This document shows positions 1-5,613 of a stretch of 5,613 bases of DNA, in pieces (positions within the stretch are counted from its first letter, which is position 1; the number at the start of each line of letters is the position of its first letter). Position numbers and translations under genes: made by a program. Origin of the DNA: JADFSZ01 sp022560555 [NCBI: PVC group bacterium] (GTDB taxonomy: Bacteria > GCA-001730085 > JADFSZ01); assembly GCA_022560555.1 (NCBI GenBank), contig JADFSZ010000121.1, forward strand, positions 1 through 5,613. The letters are read 5' to 3'. The notes below the pieces were generated by a model. That model made no database searches. It was not told where the DNA came from and saw nothing but the letters and a program-made list of their open reading frames with translations.

Positions 1-837
1 AGGGAAGCGTATCGCGAGTTTAAAAGCCTTGTGATGCTATGGTCGATTGGGAAAGACAGCACGGTTTTGCTGTGGTTGGCACGGAAGGCTTTTTTTGGTC
101 ATGCTCCGTTCCCCTTGGTGCATATTGATACATCATTTAAGATTCCTGCCATGTGCACGTACAGGGATAAAATTGCGCTTGAATGGAACATCAATATGAT
201 TGTGGGACGAAATCAAGAGGACCTTAAAAACAAAAATACGTTTCCTGACGGGAAGCTAACGCGCCTAGAGTGCTGTAAAGCTCTCAAAAGTGAGCCGCTC
301 AAACATACCCTTTCCGGTGATTGGCCCCGGTACCGTCTTAATCACAAAACAAAGAAGTACGATGTTGATGAAAATACTGAGCCGTATACGGGAGTGATTG
401 TCGGGGCCAGGGCGGATGAAGAAGGCTCGCGCTCCAAGGAGCGGTACTTTTCTCCGCGTGATAAACAAAACGAATGGGACGTCGGAGATCAGCCTCCTGA
501 ATTCTGGAACCAATTCAAGACGGATTTTGCTCCGGGAACACATGTGAGGGTTCATCCTTTGCTGGATTGGACAGAATTGAATATTTGGGAATACATCGAC
601 AGAGAAAATATTCCCATTATCGATCTTTATTTTGATAAAGGAGACGGAAAACGCTATCGTTCTCTTGGGTGTTATCCCTGTACAACTCCGGTTGAATCGA
701 CCGCGAAAAACACAAAAGATATTATTGAAGAATTAAGAAGCGGGAAGTTTTCGAATATCGCGGAAAGATCCGGAAGGGCCCAAGATAAAGAAGACGGTGG
801 CGGGTTGGAAACTTTACGAAGAGATGGGTATATGTAA
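1..837 (+). CDS. cysD: Sulfate adenylyltransferase subunit 2 (CysD), 5'-partial
   Basis: Catalytic subunit of cytosolic ATP sulfurylase, which with CysN converts sulfate and ATP to adenosine 5'-phosphosulfate (APS) and pyrophosphate. The frame is open from the first base, and the 10 codons before the first ATG (position 31) already match the family, so the true start lies upstream; about 20-25 N-terminal residues are missing compared with E. coli CysD (302 aa). Visible signatures, counted from base 1, are the PP-loop SIGKDS (codons 15-20, nt 43-60), [21 protein letters not shown] (from nt 403), [28 protein letters not shown] (from nt 661) and the family-type C-terminus ending RRDGYM. Compared with E. 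coli CysD as recalled, there is an extra segment of about 20 residues around nt 313-393 before GARADEE, and the insertion preceding the LGC motif is absent, so this is a divergent subfamily. The next gene begins 20 nt later and is evidently co-transcribed. Family assignment is firm. Confidence 0.93.
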   Translation, partial: REAYREFKSLVMLWSIGKDSTVLLWLARKAFFGHAPFPLVHIDTSFKIPAMCTYRDKIALEWNINMIVGRNQEDLKNKNTFPDGKLTRLECCKALKSEPLKHTLSGDWPRYRLNHKTKKYDVDENTEPYTGVIVGARADEEGSRSKERYFSPRDKQNEWDVGDQPPEFWNQFKTDFAPGTHVRVHPLLDWTELNIWEYIDRENIPIIDLYFDKGDGKRYRSLGCYPCTTPVESTAKNTKDIIEELRSGKFSNIAERSGRAQDKEDGGGLETLRRDGYM

Positions 838-857
838 GACAAGTAGCGGAGACTAAA

Positions 858-2735
858 ATGACAGAATTTGAATTTATGGATTGGAAAAGTGAAGGGTCTG
901 GTGTCGTTGAAAGCACTAGGAGTGAGATTGATCAGACTAGGCACAATCGTGAACGGATGGATATTGTCGTTGTCGGGCATGTGGATCACGGAAAAAGCAC
1001 GCTTATTGGGCGGCTTTTAGCGGATACGGGTTCGCTTCCAAAAGGGAAGCTGGATCAAGTTAAGGCCACGTGTGAAAAAAACGCGAAACCGTTTGAATAT
1101 GCCTTTCTTTTGGATGCTTTGAAAGACGAGCAATCCCAGGGTATCACGATTGATACGGCGCGTTGCTTTTTTAAGACTAAGAAACGGGATTACATTATCA
1201 TTGACGCACCGGGCCATATTGAGTTTTTGAAAAACATGATTACAGGCGCGGCCCGCGCGGAAGCTGCTATTCTTGTCATTGACGCGAAAGAAGGTGTGCA
1301 GGAGAATTCCAGACGGCATGGATACATGATGAGCATGCTTGGGATTAAGCAGCTTGTTGTTTGTGTCAACAAAATGGATCTTGTGAACTATTCCGAAGAC
1401 ATCTTTAACAATATTGTCGCGGAATATACAGAATTTTTGGGTCGTATAAAAATGAAGCCGGAGACGTTTATTCCGATTAGTGCCCGTGAGGGTGACGGAT
1501 TGGCACAAAAATCCAAACACATGGCGTGGTATACAGGAAAAACTGTTCTTGAAGTCATGGACCATTTTAAAAAGGAAGCTTCGGAATTGAACAAGCCGTT
1601 TCGCTTTCCGATACAAGATATCTATAAATTTACCAATTTCGATGATGACCGCCGCATTATCGCGGGCCGGGTCGAATCCGGATCTATATCTGTCGGTGAT
1701 GATGTTATCTTTTTCCCATCGGGCAAAATATCAAAAGTGGCTTCATTAGAAAGTTTTAATACTCCGGTTAAAAAGCAGGCCCAAGCGGGAGAAGCCGTGG
1801 GTTTTACGCTTTCAACGCAGATTTATATTCGTCCCGGAGAAATGATGTGCAAAACCAATGATTTGCCGGCCCAAGTTACTTCTCAAATACGTGTCAGCAT
1901 GTTTTGGCTGGGCAGGAGGCCTTTGGTTAAGGGAAAACAATATAAACTTAAAATCTCGACGATGCGGACCTCCGTTTGGTTAGGCGAAATCAATCATATT
2001 TTGGATGCCTCAGAACTTTCTACGGTAAATAATAAAACACAAGTAGATCGTCATGATGTGGCTGAATGTGTTTTGCATACCTTAAAGCCTATCGCGCTTG
2101 ATATTGCCGAGAATATTGCGGCTACGAGCCGTTTTGTTATTGTTGATGATTATGAAATTGCCGGCGGTGGAATTGTTTTGGAAGCGCTCGGAAAAGAGAG
2201 TCAATTGCTTCAGAATCATATCAGTGAGCGTGACCGCAATTGGGACCGCAGCCAAATCACACCCGGCATGCGCGAGGGGAAGAATGGCCAGCGTTCGACA
2301 ATGATCGTGTTCGCGGGATCATCCGGTGTTGGTAAACGACGCCTGGCAAAAGCTCTGGAAGAGGAACTTTTTCGTGCCGGACGTCAAGTGTATTATTTGG
2401 GCTTGTCCAATACCTTTAGCGCCTTGGATCGTGGCGTCACAGAGCAAGGCGAAAGAGACGAGTACTTGCGTCGTTTGGGAGAAATTTCTCACATGTTTAC
2501 GGATGCGGGACTGATTCTGATTACGACTTTACCGGACCCTGATGATGATGATATTGAGATTTTAAAGACTTTGAACGCACCCGCGGATTTAATTCTTGTG
2601 AACGTCGGTGAAAACCGATTTCAAAAGATCAAAACGGATGCCGATTTCCCGAGCGGTGTCAGTGTCGAATCAGCTGTGGCGGATATCCAAGCCCTTCTTC
2701 AAAAGCGCAATGTTCTTATGGAGTATTATCTTTGA
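858..2735 (+). CDS. cysN: Sulfate adenylyltransferase subunit 1 (CysN) GTPase fused to a degenerate APS kinase-like domain
   Basis: GTPase subunit that drives APS synthesis by CysD. The 625-aa product has a 33-residue N-terminal extension and then an EF-Tu-like GTPase domain: G1 GHVDHGKST (40-48), GITID with the G2 threonine (95-99), G3 DAPGH (116-120), G4 NKMD (171-174) and G5 SAR (208-210). Beta-barrel domains follow at about 245-450. Residues from about 480 form an APS kinase (CysC)-like P-loop domain, as in CysNC/NodQ fusions. Here the P-loop reads GSSGVGKRR (487-495), with Arg in place of the Mg-binding Ser/Thr. The usual DGDNxR loop is replaced by [12 protein letters not shown] (515-526), and no KGLY-type motif is seen. 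Kinase activity is therefore doubtful (inference). The ATG at 858 is supported by GGAG at 848-851, six bases upstream. GHVDHGKS resembles elongation factors, whereas E. coli CysN has GSVDDGKS, but the cysD neighbour and overall sequence favour CysN. Confidence 0.9.
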   Translation: MTEFEFMDWKSEGSGVVESTRSEIDQTRHNRERMDIVVVGHVDHGKSTLIGRLLADTGSLPKGKLDQVKATCEKNAKPFEYAFLLDALKDEQSQGITIDTARCFFKTKKRDYIIIDAPGHIEFLKNMITGAARAEAAILVIDAKEGVQENSRRHGYMMSMLGIKQLVVCVNKMDLVNYSEDIFNNIVAEYTEFLGRIKMKPETFIPISAREGDGLAQKSKHMAWYTGKTVLEVMDHFKKEASELNKPFRFPIQDIYKFTNFDDDRRIIAGRVESGSISVGDDVIFFPSGKISKVASLESFNTPVKKQAQAGEAVGFTLSTQIYIRPGEMMCKTNDLPAQVTSQIRVSMFWLGRRPLVKGKQYKLKISTMRTSVWLGEINHILDASELSTVNNKTQVDRHDVAECVLHTLKPIALDIAENIAATSRFVIVDDYEIAGGGIVLEALGKESQLLQNHISERDRNWDRSQITPGMREGKNGQRSTMIVFAGSSGVGKRRLAKALEEELFRAGRQVYYLGLSNTFSALDRGVTEQGERDEYLRRLGEISHMFTDAGLILITTLPDPDDDDIEILKTLNAPADLILVNVGENRFQKIKTDADFPSGVSVESAVADIQALLQKRNVLMEYYL

Positions 2736-2740
2736 GTAGA

Positions 2741-2840
2741 TTCAATTTTACTTTCACACAGTATCTCTGCTAATCGCTACTCAACCATCCTCACAAGTTC
2801 GTATCTATGTGCTCCTATCATGCTCAATCTATTCTAATAT
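2741..2840 (+). terminator. Possible Rho-dependent termination region after cysN
   Basis: No hairpin followed by a T-run is visible after the cysN stop. Instead, these 100 bases hold 28 C and only 8 G, with many pyrimidine-C steps, which is the C-over-G imbalance known from Rho loading (rut) sites. This is the whole non-coding stretch between cysN and the regulator's promoter, so termination of the cys transcript here is plausible. The assignment rests on composition only, and read-through cannot be excluded. Confidence 0.3.
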
Positions 2841-2857
2841 TCTCAAGAACTTGAGAA
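2827..2857 (+). repeat. Left arm of a 31-bp imperfect inverted repeat flanking the regulator gene
   Basis: This segment is the reverse complement of 3156-3186 at 28 of 31 positions; the differences are at repeat positions 13, 24 and 27. The outer 12 bases match perfectly (ATCTATTCTAAT). The inner part contains the palindrome at 2840-2857. The arm ends with the -35 box of the regulator promoter inside it. It may be a regulator-binding site or one end of a small mobile or formerly mobile element; no target-site duplication was found. Confidence 0.8.
2840..2857. promoter_or_regulatory. Putative operator palindrome
   Basis: TTCTCAAGAACTTGAGAA is a perfect 8-2-8 inverted repeat. Its right half contains the -35 hexamer of the promoter for the winged-helix gene, so a dimeric protein bound here would block RNA polymerase. 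Winged-helix regulators of this size commonly bind such palindromes and repress their own genes; binding by this particular protein is inferred. A diverged copy (TTCTTAAATTCTTGAGAA) lies at 3156-3173. Confidence 0.6.
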
Positions 2858-2879
2858 CACATGTCAAATAGTTTATAAT
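2851..2879 (+). promoter_or_regulatory. Sigma70-type promoter of the winged-helix gene
   Basis: TTGAGA (2851-2856) and TATAAT (2874-2879) are separated by 17 bases, which is close to the consensus for a housekeeping promoter. Transcription would begin around 2885-2888, at or within a few bases of the ATG at 2888. The -35 element is embedded in the operator-like palindrome. Confidence 0.75.
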
Positions 2880-2887
2880 GCTGGATT

Positions 2888-3184
2888 ATGAAAAAGATTA
2901 ATAGGGGAATCGGTACAAGGAATTATCGAAAGCTTGAGCGGGTGGTTAAGGGATTTTCAAATCATCGACGAATAGAGATCCTGGAGTTGATTGCGAGAGA
3001 ATCCGAGATTTCAGTCCGAGAAATATCTAGCGCGCTCAATACTAACTACAAAACTATCTCCGAACATATACGTCGTATGACCATTGCCGGACTCATTATC
3101 AAACGCTCCGCAGGGAGCAGCGTTCGCCATAAAATCACACCACGTGGTGAAACTATTCTTAAATTCTTGAGAACATTAGAATAG
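2888..3184 (+). CDS. Small ArsR-like winged-helix transcriptional regulator
   Basis: A 98-aa basic, cytosolic DNA-binding protein. Residues 14-37 (including VVKGFSNHRRIEILELIA) match the first helices of ArsR-type winged-helix proteins. ISVREISSAL (41-50) and NYKTISEHIRRM (53-64) form the helix-turn-helix, IKRSAGSSVRHKITPRG (71-87) the wing, and a C-terminal helix ends the chain. There is no cysteine, so the classical CxC metal sensor of ArsR/SmtB is absent and no ligand domain is visible; the signal is unknown. No clear Shine-Dalgarno site precedes the ATG, and the promoter predicts a start of transcription almost at the ATG, so the message is probably leaderless. The gene lies inside a 31-bp inverted repeat whose right arm covers its last nine codons and stop. 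Autoregulation is likely; control of the cys or thi genes is possible but unproven. Confidence 0.85.
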   Translation: MKKINRGIGTRNYRKLERVVKGFSNHRRIEILELIARESEISVREISSALNTNYKTISEHIRRMTIAGLIIKRSAGSSVRHKITPRGETILKFLRTLE

Positions 3185-3186
3185 AT
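3156..3186 (-). repeat. Right arm of the 31-bp imperfect inverted repeat
   Basis: Reverse complement of 2827-2857 at 28 of 31 positions. It overlaps the end of the winged-helix coding region, including its TAG stop (3182-3184), and ends 37 bases before the -35 box of the thiamine promoter. The 10-mer CTTGAGAACA (3166-3175) also occurs in direct orientation at 2850-2859, because the palindromic core makes the two sites similar in both orientations. Its conservation within coding sequence suggests a DNA-level function. Confidence 0.8.
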
Positions 3187-3223
3187 GTTTCATGTTGTTA
3201 GAGATTAGGGTGTTGGATCTTGC

Positions 3224-3253
3224 TTGACAAGAGATTGGGTAATTAAGTACAAT
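3224..3253 (+). promoter_or_regulatory. Sigma70-type promoter of the thiamine operon
   Basis: TTGACA (3224-3229), a perfect -35 consensus, and TACAAT (3248-3253) are separated by 18 bases. The expected transcription start near 3260 falls immediately before the TPP aptamer, as is usual for riboswitch leaders. A short direct repeat (AGAGATTAGGGT at 3200-3211, AGAGATTGGGT at 3230-3240) lies upstream of and within the promoter. Confidence 0.8.
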
Positions 3254-3260
3254 TAAACCC

Positions 3261-3352
3261 AAATGGGGAGCCTGAACAGAAAGGCTGAGAAAGTGGTGTT
3301 TCCGCTGACCCTCGTGACCTGATCTGGGTAATGCCAGCGTAGGGATTCATTT
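3261..3352 (+). promoter_or_regulatory. TPP riboswitch (THI element) aptamer
   Basis: Binds thiamine pyrophosphate in the nascent mRNA and represses the operon when the vitamin is plentiful. The conserved cores are present: GGGGAGCC (3265-3272), GGCTGAGA (3283-3290), TGACC (3306-3310), and GACCTGATCTGGGTAATGCC (3316-3335) followed by AGCGTAGGGA (3336-3345). The P1 helix can form between AAATG (3261-3265) and CATTT (3348-3352). An accessory hairpin is predicted at 3292-3306 with loop TGTTT. An antiterminator and terminator follow, so control is probably at transcription termination. Confidence 0.95.
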
Positions 3353-3372
3353 TTAACTCGTTGAACCTCTAT
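3339..3372 (+). promoter_or_regulatory. Predicted antiterminator helix of the TPP riboswitch
   Basis: GTAGGGATTC (3339-3348), the 3' end of the aptamer core, can pair with GAACCTCTAT (3363-3372), the left side of the terminator stem, at nine of ten positions including two G-U pairs. Forming this helix destroys both the aptamer's closing region and the terminator, giving the mutually exclusive on and off states expected of a termination-type riboswitch. Derived by hand pairing. Confidence 0.65.
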
Positions 3373-3393
3373 GCATTGTATGGAGGTTTTTTT
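3364..3393 (+). terminator. Riboswitch-controlled intrinsic terminator
   Basis: AACCTCTATGC (3364-3374) pairs with GTATGGAGGTT (3378-3388) across all 11 positions (two G-U pairs) around an ATT loop. A run of seven T (3387-3393) follows, two of which lie in the stem. It sits between the TPP aptamer and thiS and is expected to stop transcription when TPP is bound. The right strand contains GGAGG (3382-3386), the only strong Shine-Dalgarno-like sequence before thiS. Confidence 0.88.
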
Positions 3394-3403
3394 ATTCTCA
3401 CAC

Positions 3404-3604
3404 ATGAAAATTTATCTTAATGGTAAACTAATAGAGATTGAGCCCCAGGCCTCCCTTGAAGCATGTATAATAATGTTTTGTCCTCAAGCAAAAGACCTGG
3501 TAGCAGAGATCAATACCAATATCGTGAAAAAAGAAAAATGGGAATCCACAGTCCTTAAAGACGGGGATATTGTTGAATTGATTGGGTTTGTTGGAGGTGG
3601 GTAA
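3404..3604 (+). CDS. thiS: Sulfur carrier protein ThiS
   Basis: A 66-aa ubiquitin-fold protein that carries sulfur as a C-terminal thiocarboxylate for thiazole synthesis by ThiG. Family signs are the N-terminus MKIYLNGK, the KDGDIVELIGFVGGG end (52-66) with the terminal Gly-Gly needed for adenylation, and the typical length. The ATG at 3404 gives the family N-terminus. In-frame ATGs at 3371 and 3380 lie in the riboswitch terminator and would add unrelated residues. The nearest strong Shine-Dalgarno match, GGAGG (3382-3386), is 17 bases from this ATG, which is unusually far, so initiation may be weak. The activating enzyme ThiF is not in the window. First gene of the riboswitch-controlled operon. 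Confidence 0.93.
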   Translation: MKIYLNGKLIEIEPQASLEACIIMFCPQAKDLVAEINTNIVKKEKWESTVLKDGDIVELIGFVGGG

Positions 3605-3648
3605 TCGTTGATCTATGATCGACGAAGTTCGGAGTAAGGAGTTCCGAG
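3605..3648 (+). other. Two short hairpins between thiS and thiG
   Basis: Directly after the thiS stop, 3605-3613 pairs with 3617-3625 (nine pairs, one G-U, loop TAT). A second, weaker stem joins 3629-3635 to 3641-3647 (five Watson-Crick and two G-U pairs, loop AAGGA). No T-run follows, so these are not terminators. They may set mRNA stability or the relative output of thiS and thiG. The thiG ribosome site (AGGA, 3665-3668) lies outside both stems. Confidence 0.45.
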
Positions 3649-3675
3649 AAAGACAATTAAAAATAGGATATAGAA

Positions 3676-4440
3676 ATGCAGTCATTGATCATAGACAATT
3701 TTGAGATTCAAAACCGACTTTTAATCGGGACAGGGAAATTTCAGAATAAGTATGATGTCCGGGAAAGTATCATTCAGTCCGGCTCTCAAGTCGTGACTGT
3801 GGCCGTACGTCGGATTGATCTAGAACGTCATGAAGAGAATATCCTCGAATACATTCCGGATGGGGTCAAGCTCATGGTCAATACGTCCGGAGCCCGTAAT
3901 GCCGATGAAGTTATCCGCATCGCTCGTCTCGCGAAAGAATGCGGATATGGAAACTGGATCAAGATCGAAGTTATTGATGACTCAAAATATCTTCTTCCCG
4001 ATAATCAAGAAACCATTCGTGCTACTGAACTGCTAGTAAAAGAAGGTTTTGTTGTATTCCCTTATGTAAGTGCTGATCTCTACGTTGCAAGAGAGTTGGT
4101 CAAAGTGGGTGCGGATACTGTCATGCCTCTAGGCTCATGTATTGGAACTAACCAAGGGCTGAAAGCCGAAGAGTTTATCCAGATCCTTATCAACGAAATT
4201 GAGATTCCTATCATTGTAGATGCCGGTATTGGATGTCCGTCCCACGCGGCAAAAGCCATGGAAATGGGAGCGGACGCCGTTCTCGTCAACACCGCCATCG
4301 CGACGGCCGATAATGCGCCAAACATGGCTAAAGCTTTTTCCAAAGCTATAGAAGCAGGTCGATTGGCCTATGAATCAGGAATTCCAGATTCGCAAAACAT
4401 TGCTTCAGCCTCTTCGCCATTAAGCCATTTATTGTCATAA
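3676..4440 (+). CDS. thiG: Thiazole synthase ThiG
   Basis: Cytosolic TIM-barrel enzyme that condenses 1-deoxy-D-xylulose 5-phosphate, dehydroglycine and ThiS-thiocarboxylate sulfur into the thiamine thiazole phosphate. The 254-aa length is normal for the family. Signatures are LIGTGKF (16-22), VVTVAVRRI (39-47), WIKIEVI (94-100) with Lys96 as the Schiff-base lysine known from Bacillus subtilis ThiG, LLPDNQET (106-113), FVVFPY (125-130), [12 protein letters not shown] (150-161), [21 protein letters not shown] (180-200) and VNTAIA (204-209), with the SASSP element near the C-terminus (244-248). The segment [10 protein letters not shown] (69-78) replaces the common NTAGC form, a small divergence. 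AGGA (3665-3668) seven bases upstream supports this start. The ThiH gene follows after nine bases, matching the known ThiG-ThiH partnership. Confidence 0.97.
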   Translation: MQSLIIDNFEIQNRLLIGTGKFQNKYDVRESIIQSGSQVVTVAVRRIDLERHEENILEYIPDGVKLMVNTSGARNADEVIRIARLAKECGYGNWIKIEVIDDSKYLLPDNQETIRATELLVKEGFVVFPYVSADLYVARELVKVGADTVMPLGSCIGTNQGLKAEEFIQILINEIEIPIIVDAGIGCPSHAAKAMEMGADAVLVNTAIATADNAPNMAKAFSKAIEAGRLAYESGIPDSQNIASASSPLSHLLS

Positions 4441-4449
4441 GGGCATACC

Positions 4450-5472
4450 ATGATTGTGACTGATCAAATTCATAGAATCCTCACGGATTCTCGTGAAGCA
4501 ACCTTCGAGAAATTAAAAAAGCAAGCTTCTGACGTGACTCGGCAGTATTTTGGAAGAACAATTTCCCTCTATGCCCCCTTGTACTTGGGGAATTATTGTG
4601 AAAATAATTGTGTCTACTGCGGCTTTTCCAGCCACCATAAAATTCCGCGGACACGTCTCAATGATGCTGAGCTTCATAAAGAAATGAATGTGCTTTCCAA
4701 GCAAGGGATTCAAAATATTCTGATTCTTACAGGCGAATCTGATCGTATGACATCCGTCAATTATATTAAAAACGCTGTCACAATTGCACGACAATATTTT
4801 CCAAATGTTTCTATTGAGATTCAGCCTCTCTTAACAGATGAGTATAGTCAGCTGATAAAAGCAGGAGTAGATGGCCTCGCAGTCTATCAGGAAACATATG
4901 ATCGTGAAATTTATGACACTGTCCATGTATCAGGGAAAAAGAAAGATTACAATTATCGCTACGAAACGCCGGAGCGAGCGGCCCATGCGGGGATGCGATC
5001 AATTTCTATGGGGATTCTTTTAGGATTAGCCCCTCCGGTTGAGGATGTGATTGCCCTTTTTCAGCATCTCAGATTTATGGAAAAAATATATCCGGGGGTG
5101 GAGTATTCTCTGTCATTTCCGCGAATTGTCCCAGTCGAAGATATGGATTACCAACCGATCAAGGTATCAGATGATCTTTTTGTAAAAATCATATGCCTTA
5201 CGCGTATATTGTTCCCAAGAGTTGGAATCAATCTTTCAACGCGTGAGCAACCGGCCATTCGGGATGATATGTTGTCCCTTGTTACGCGCATGTCAGCCGG
5301 GTCATCAACCCTTGTCGGTGGGTATACGCATATTAGAGAAGGTGAGCCTCAATTTGATATTCATGACCACCGAAGTGTCAAAGAAATTGTGCAACTATTA
5401 AAAGACAAAAACTATGACCCTGTTTTTACCGAATGGCGGTGTCTGCATGAAGTCTCAGGCCTTAGAGTCTAA
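4450..5472 (+). CDS. thiH: 2-iminoacetate synthase (tyrosine lyase) ThiH, radical SAM
   Basis: Cleaves tyrosine with S-adenosylmethionine to p-cresol and dehydroglycine (2-iminoacetate), which is passed to ThiG; oxygen-sensitive and cytosolic. The 340-aa chain has the radical-SAM cluster motif CENNCVYC with Cys50, Cys54 and Cys57, then GFS (58-60), LTGES (93-97), VYQETYDREIYDTVHVSGKK (145-164), SLSFPRIVP (220-228), NLSTREQPAIRD (261-272) and SAGSSTLVGGY (282-292). It is shorter than E. coli ThiH (377 aa), mainly at the N-terminus. AAGGG (4439-4443), overlapping the thiG stop, lies six bases before the ATG and suggests translational coupling. Its 3' end overlaps the next gene by 26 bases. Use of ThiH rather than the flavoenzyme ThiO fits anaerobic or low-oxygen growth. 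Confidence 0.96.
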   Translation: MIVTDQIHRILTDSREATFEKLKKQASDVTRQYFGRTISLYAPLYLGNYCENNCVYCGFSSHHKIPRTRLNDAELHKEMNVLSKQGIQNILILTGESDRMTSVNYIKNAVTIARQYFPNVSIEIQPLLTDEYSQLIKAGVDGLAVYQETYDREIYDTVHVSGKKKDYNYRYETPERAAHAGMRSISMGILLGLAPPVEDVIALFQHLRFMEKIYPGVEYSLSFPRIVPVEDMDYQPIKVSDDLFVKIICLTRILFPRVGINLSTREQPAIRDDMLSLVTRMSAGSSTLVGGYTHIREGEPQFDIHDHRSVKEIVQLLKDKNYDPVFTEWRCLHEVSGLRV

Positions 5473-5613
5473 ATCCTGCCTTAAAGAGTTGTTCCAAAAT
5501 CAATTTTATGGAATTCTATCCTATGAGCATGGAAATGGCCGAAGTGTGTATGAACTAGCCGAGGGGATGATAAAAGGCGGTATTCGAATACTTCAATATC
5601 GTGAAAAGATTCG
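5447..5613 (+). CDS. thiE: Thiamine-phosphate synthase ThiE, 3'-partial
   Basis: Joins thiazole phosphate and hydroxymethylpyrimidine diphosphate to give thiamine phosphate. Only the first 55 codons are in the window and the frame is open to the end. FYGILSYEHGNGRSVYELAE (20-39) matches the first strand and helix of ThiE, and GGIRILQYREK (44-54) matches the GGV-x-x-VQLREK motif whose Gln, Arg and Lys (here 50, 52, 54) line the diphosphate site; Tyr replaces the usual Leu. The ATG at 5447 lies inside the end of thiH and gives a 19-residue lead before the family homology. Only a weak GGCGG-like ribosome site precedes it, so translation is probably coupled to thiH. A start at TTG 5489 is less likely but possible. 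Confidence 0.85.
   Translation, partial: MKSQALESKSCLKELFQNQFYGILSYEHGNGRSVYELAEGMIKGGIRILQYREKI

Noticed and set aside
672-989. Minus-strand open frames across the cysD-cysN junction
   Set aside because: They run antisense to conserved CysD and CysN coding sequence and have no domain features, so they are chance open frames.
1017-1616. 199-codon open frame on the minus strand inside cysN
   Set aside because: It is antisense to the strongly conserved GTPase domain and its translation shows no recognisable family or plausible start context.
2732-2784. Inverted repeat TTGAGTAG / CTACTCAA as an intrinsic terminator of cysN
   Set aside because: The 8-bp arms are perfect, but the loop is 37 bases and no T-run follows the right arm, so this is not an intrinsic terminator and may be chance.
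2817-3196. Target-site duplication proving the regulator unit is a transposed element
   Set aside because: The flanks share only a CATG in inverted sense after four mismatches. No direct duplication abuts the repeat arms and no transposase is present.
3371-3403. Longer ThiS beginning at ATG 3371 or 3380
   Set aside because: These codons lie in the riboswitch terminator, the added residues (including a run of hydrophobic codons from the T-tract) match nothing in the family, and MKIYLNGK at 3404 is the usual ThiS N-terminus.
1-5613. CRISPR array, tRNA or rRNA genes, prophage or insertion-sequence genes
   Set aside because: No regularly spaced repeats, cloverleaf sequences, rRNA motifs, integrase or transposase were seen; nearly all of the window is accounted for by housekeeping biosynthetic genes.

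Overview
The window carries two complete-looking biosynthetic loci on the plus strand, separated by a small regulator gene. It suggests a bacterium of moderate GC content. The TPP riboswitch, sigma70-type promoters and clear Shine-Dalgarno sites are bacterial. The radical-SAM enzyme ThiH, used instead of the oxygen-dependent ThiO, points to an anaerobic or facultative lifestyle. No phylum can be named with confidence; an uncultured Gram-negative-type lineage is a guess.

Region 1 (1-2735) holds cysD (5' end outside the window) and a cysN-type gene 20 nt downstream. They encode the two subunits of the GTP-driven ATP sulfurylase that makes adenosine 5'-phosphosulfate (APS). The cysN product carries a C-terminal domain related to APS kinase (CysC), but its nucleotide-binding loop and substrate loop are degraded, so the fusion probably no longer makes PAPS.

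Region 2 (2736-3258) is a regulatory island. It begins with a C-rich, G-poor leader that may act as a Rho-dependent terminator. A small winged-helix regulator follows, read from a near-consensus promoter whose -35 box lies in a perfect 18-bp palindrome; its mRNA is probably leaderless. The gene is bracketed by a 31-bp inverted repeat (2827-2857 and 3156-3186, 28 of 31 positions matching). The right copy overlaps the end of the gene and lies just upstream of the thiamine promoter. This is the most unusual structure in the window.

Region 3 (3224-5613) is a thiamine operon: promoter, TPP riboswitch, antiterminator and intrinsic terminator, then thiS, thiG, thiH and the start of thiE (cut by the window end). 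ThiS carries sulfur as a C-terminal thiocarboxylate, ThiH supplies dehydroglycine from tyrosine, ThiG assembles the thiazole phosphate, and ThiE joins it to the pyrimidine to give thiamine phosphate. No thiF or thiC is visible here; they may lie downstream or elsewhere. The two loci share only a general link to sulfur assimilation; common control by the winged-helix protein is a hypothesis.
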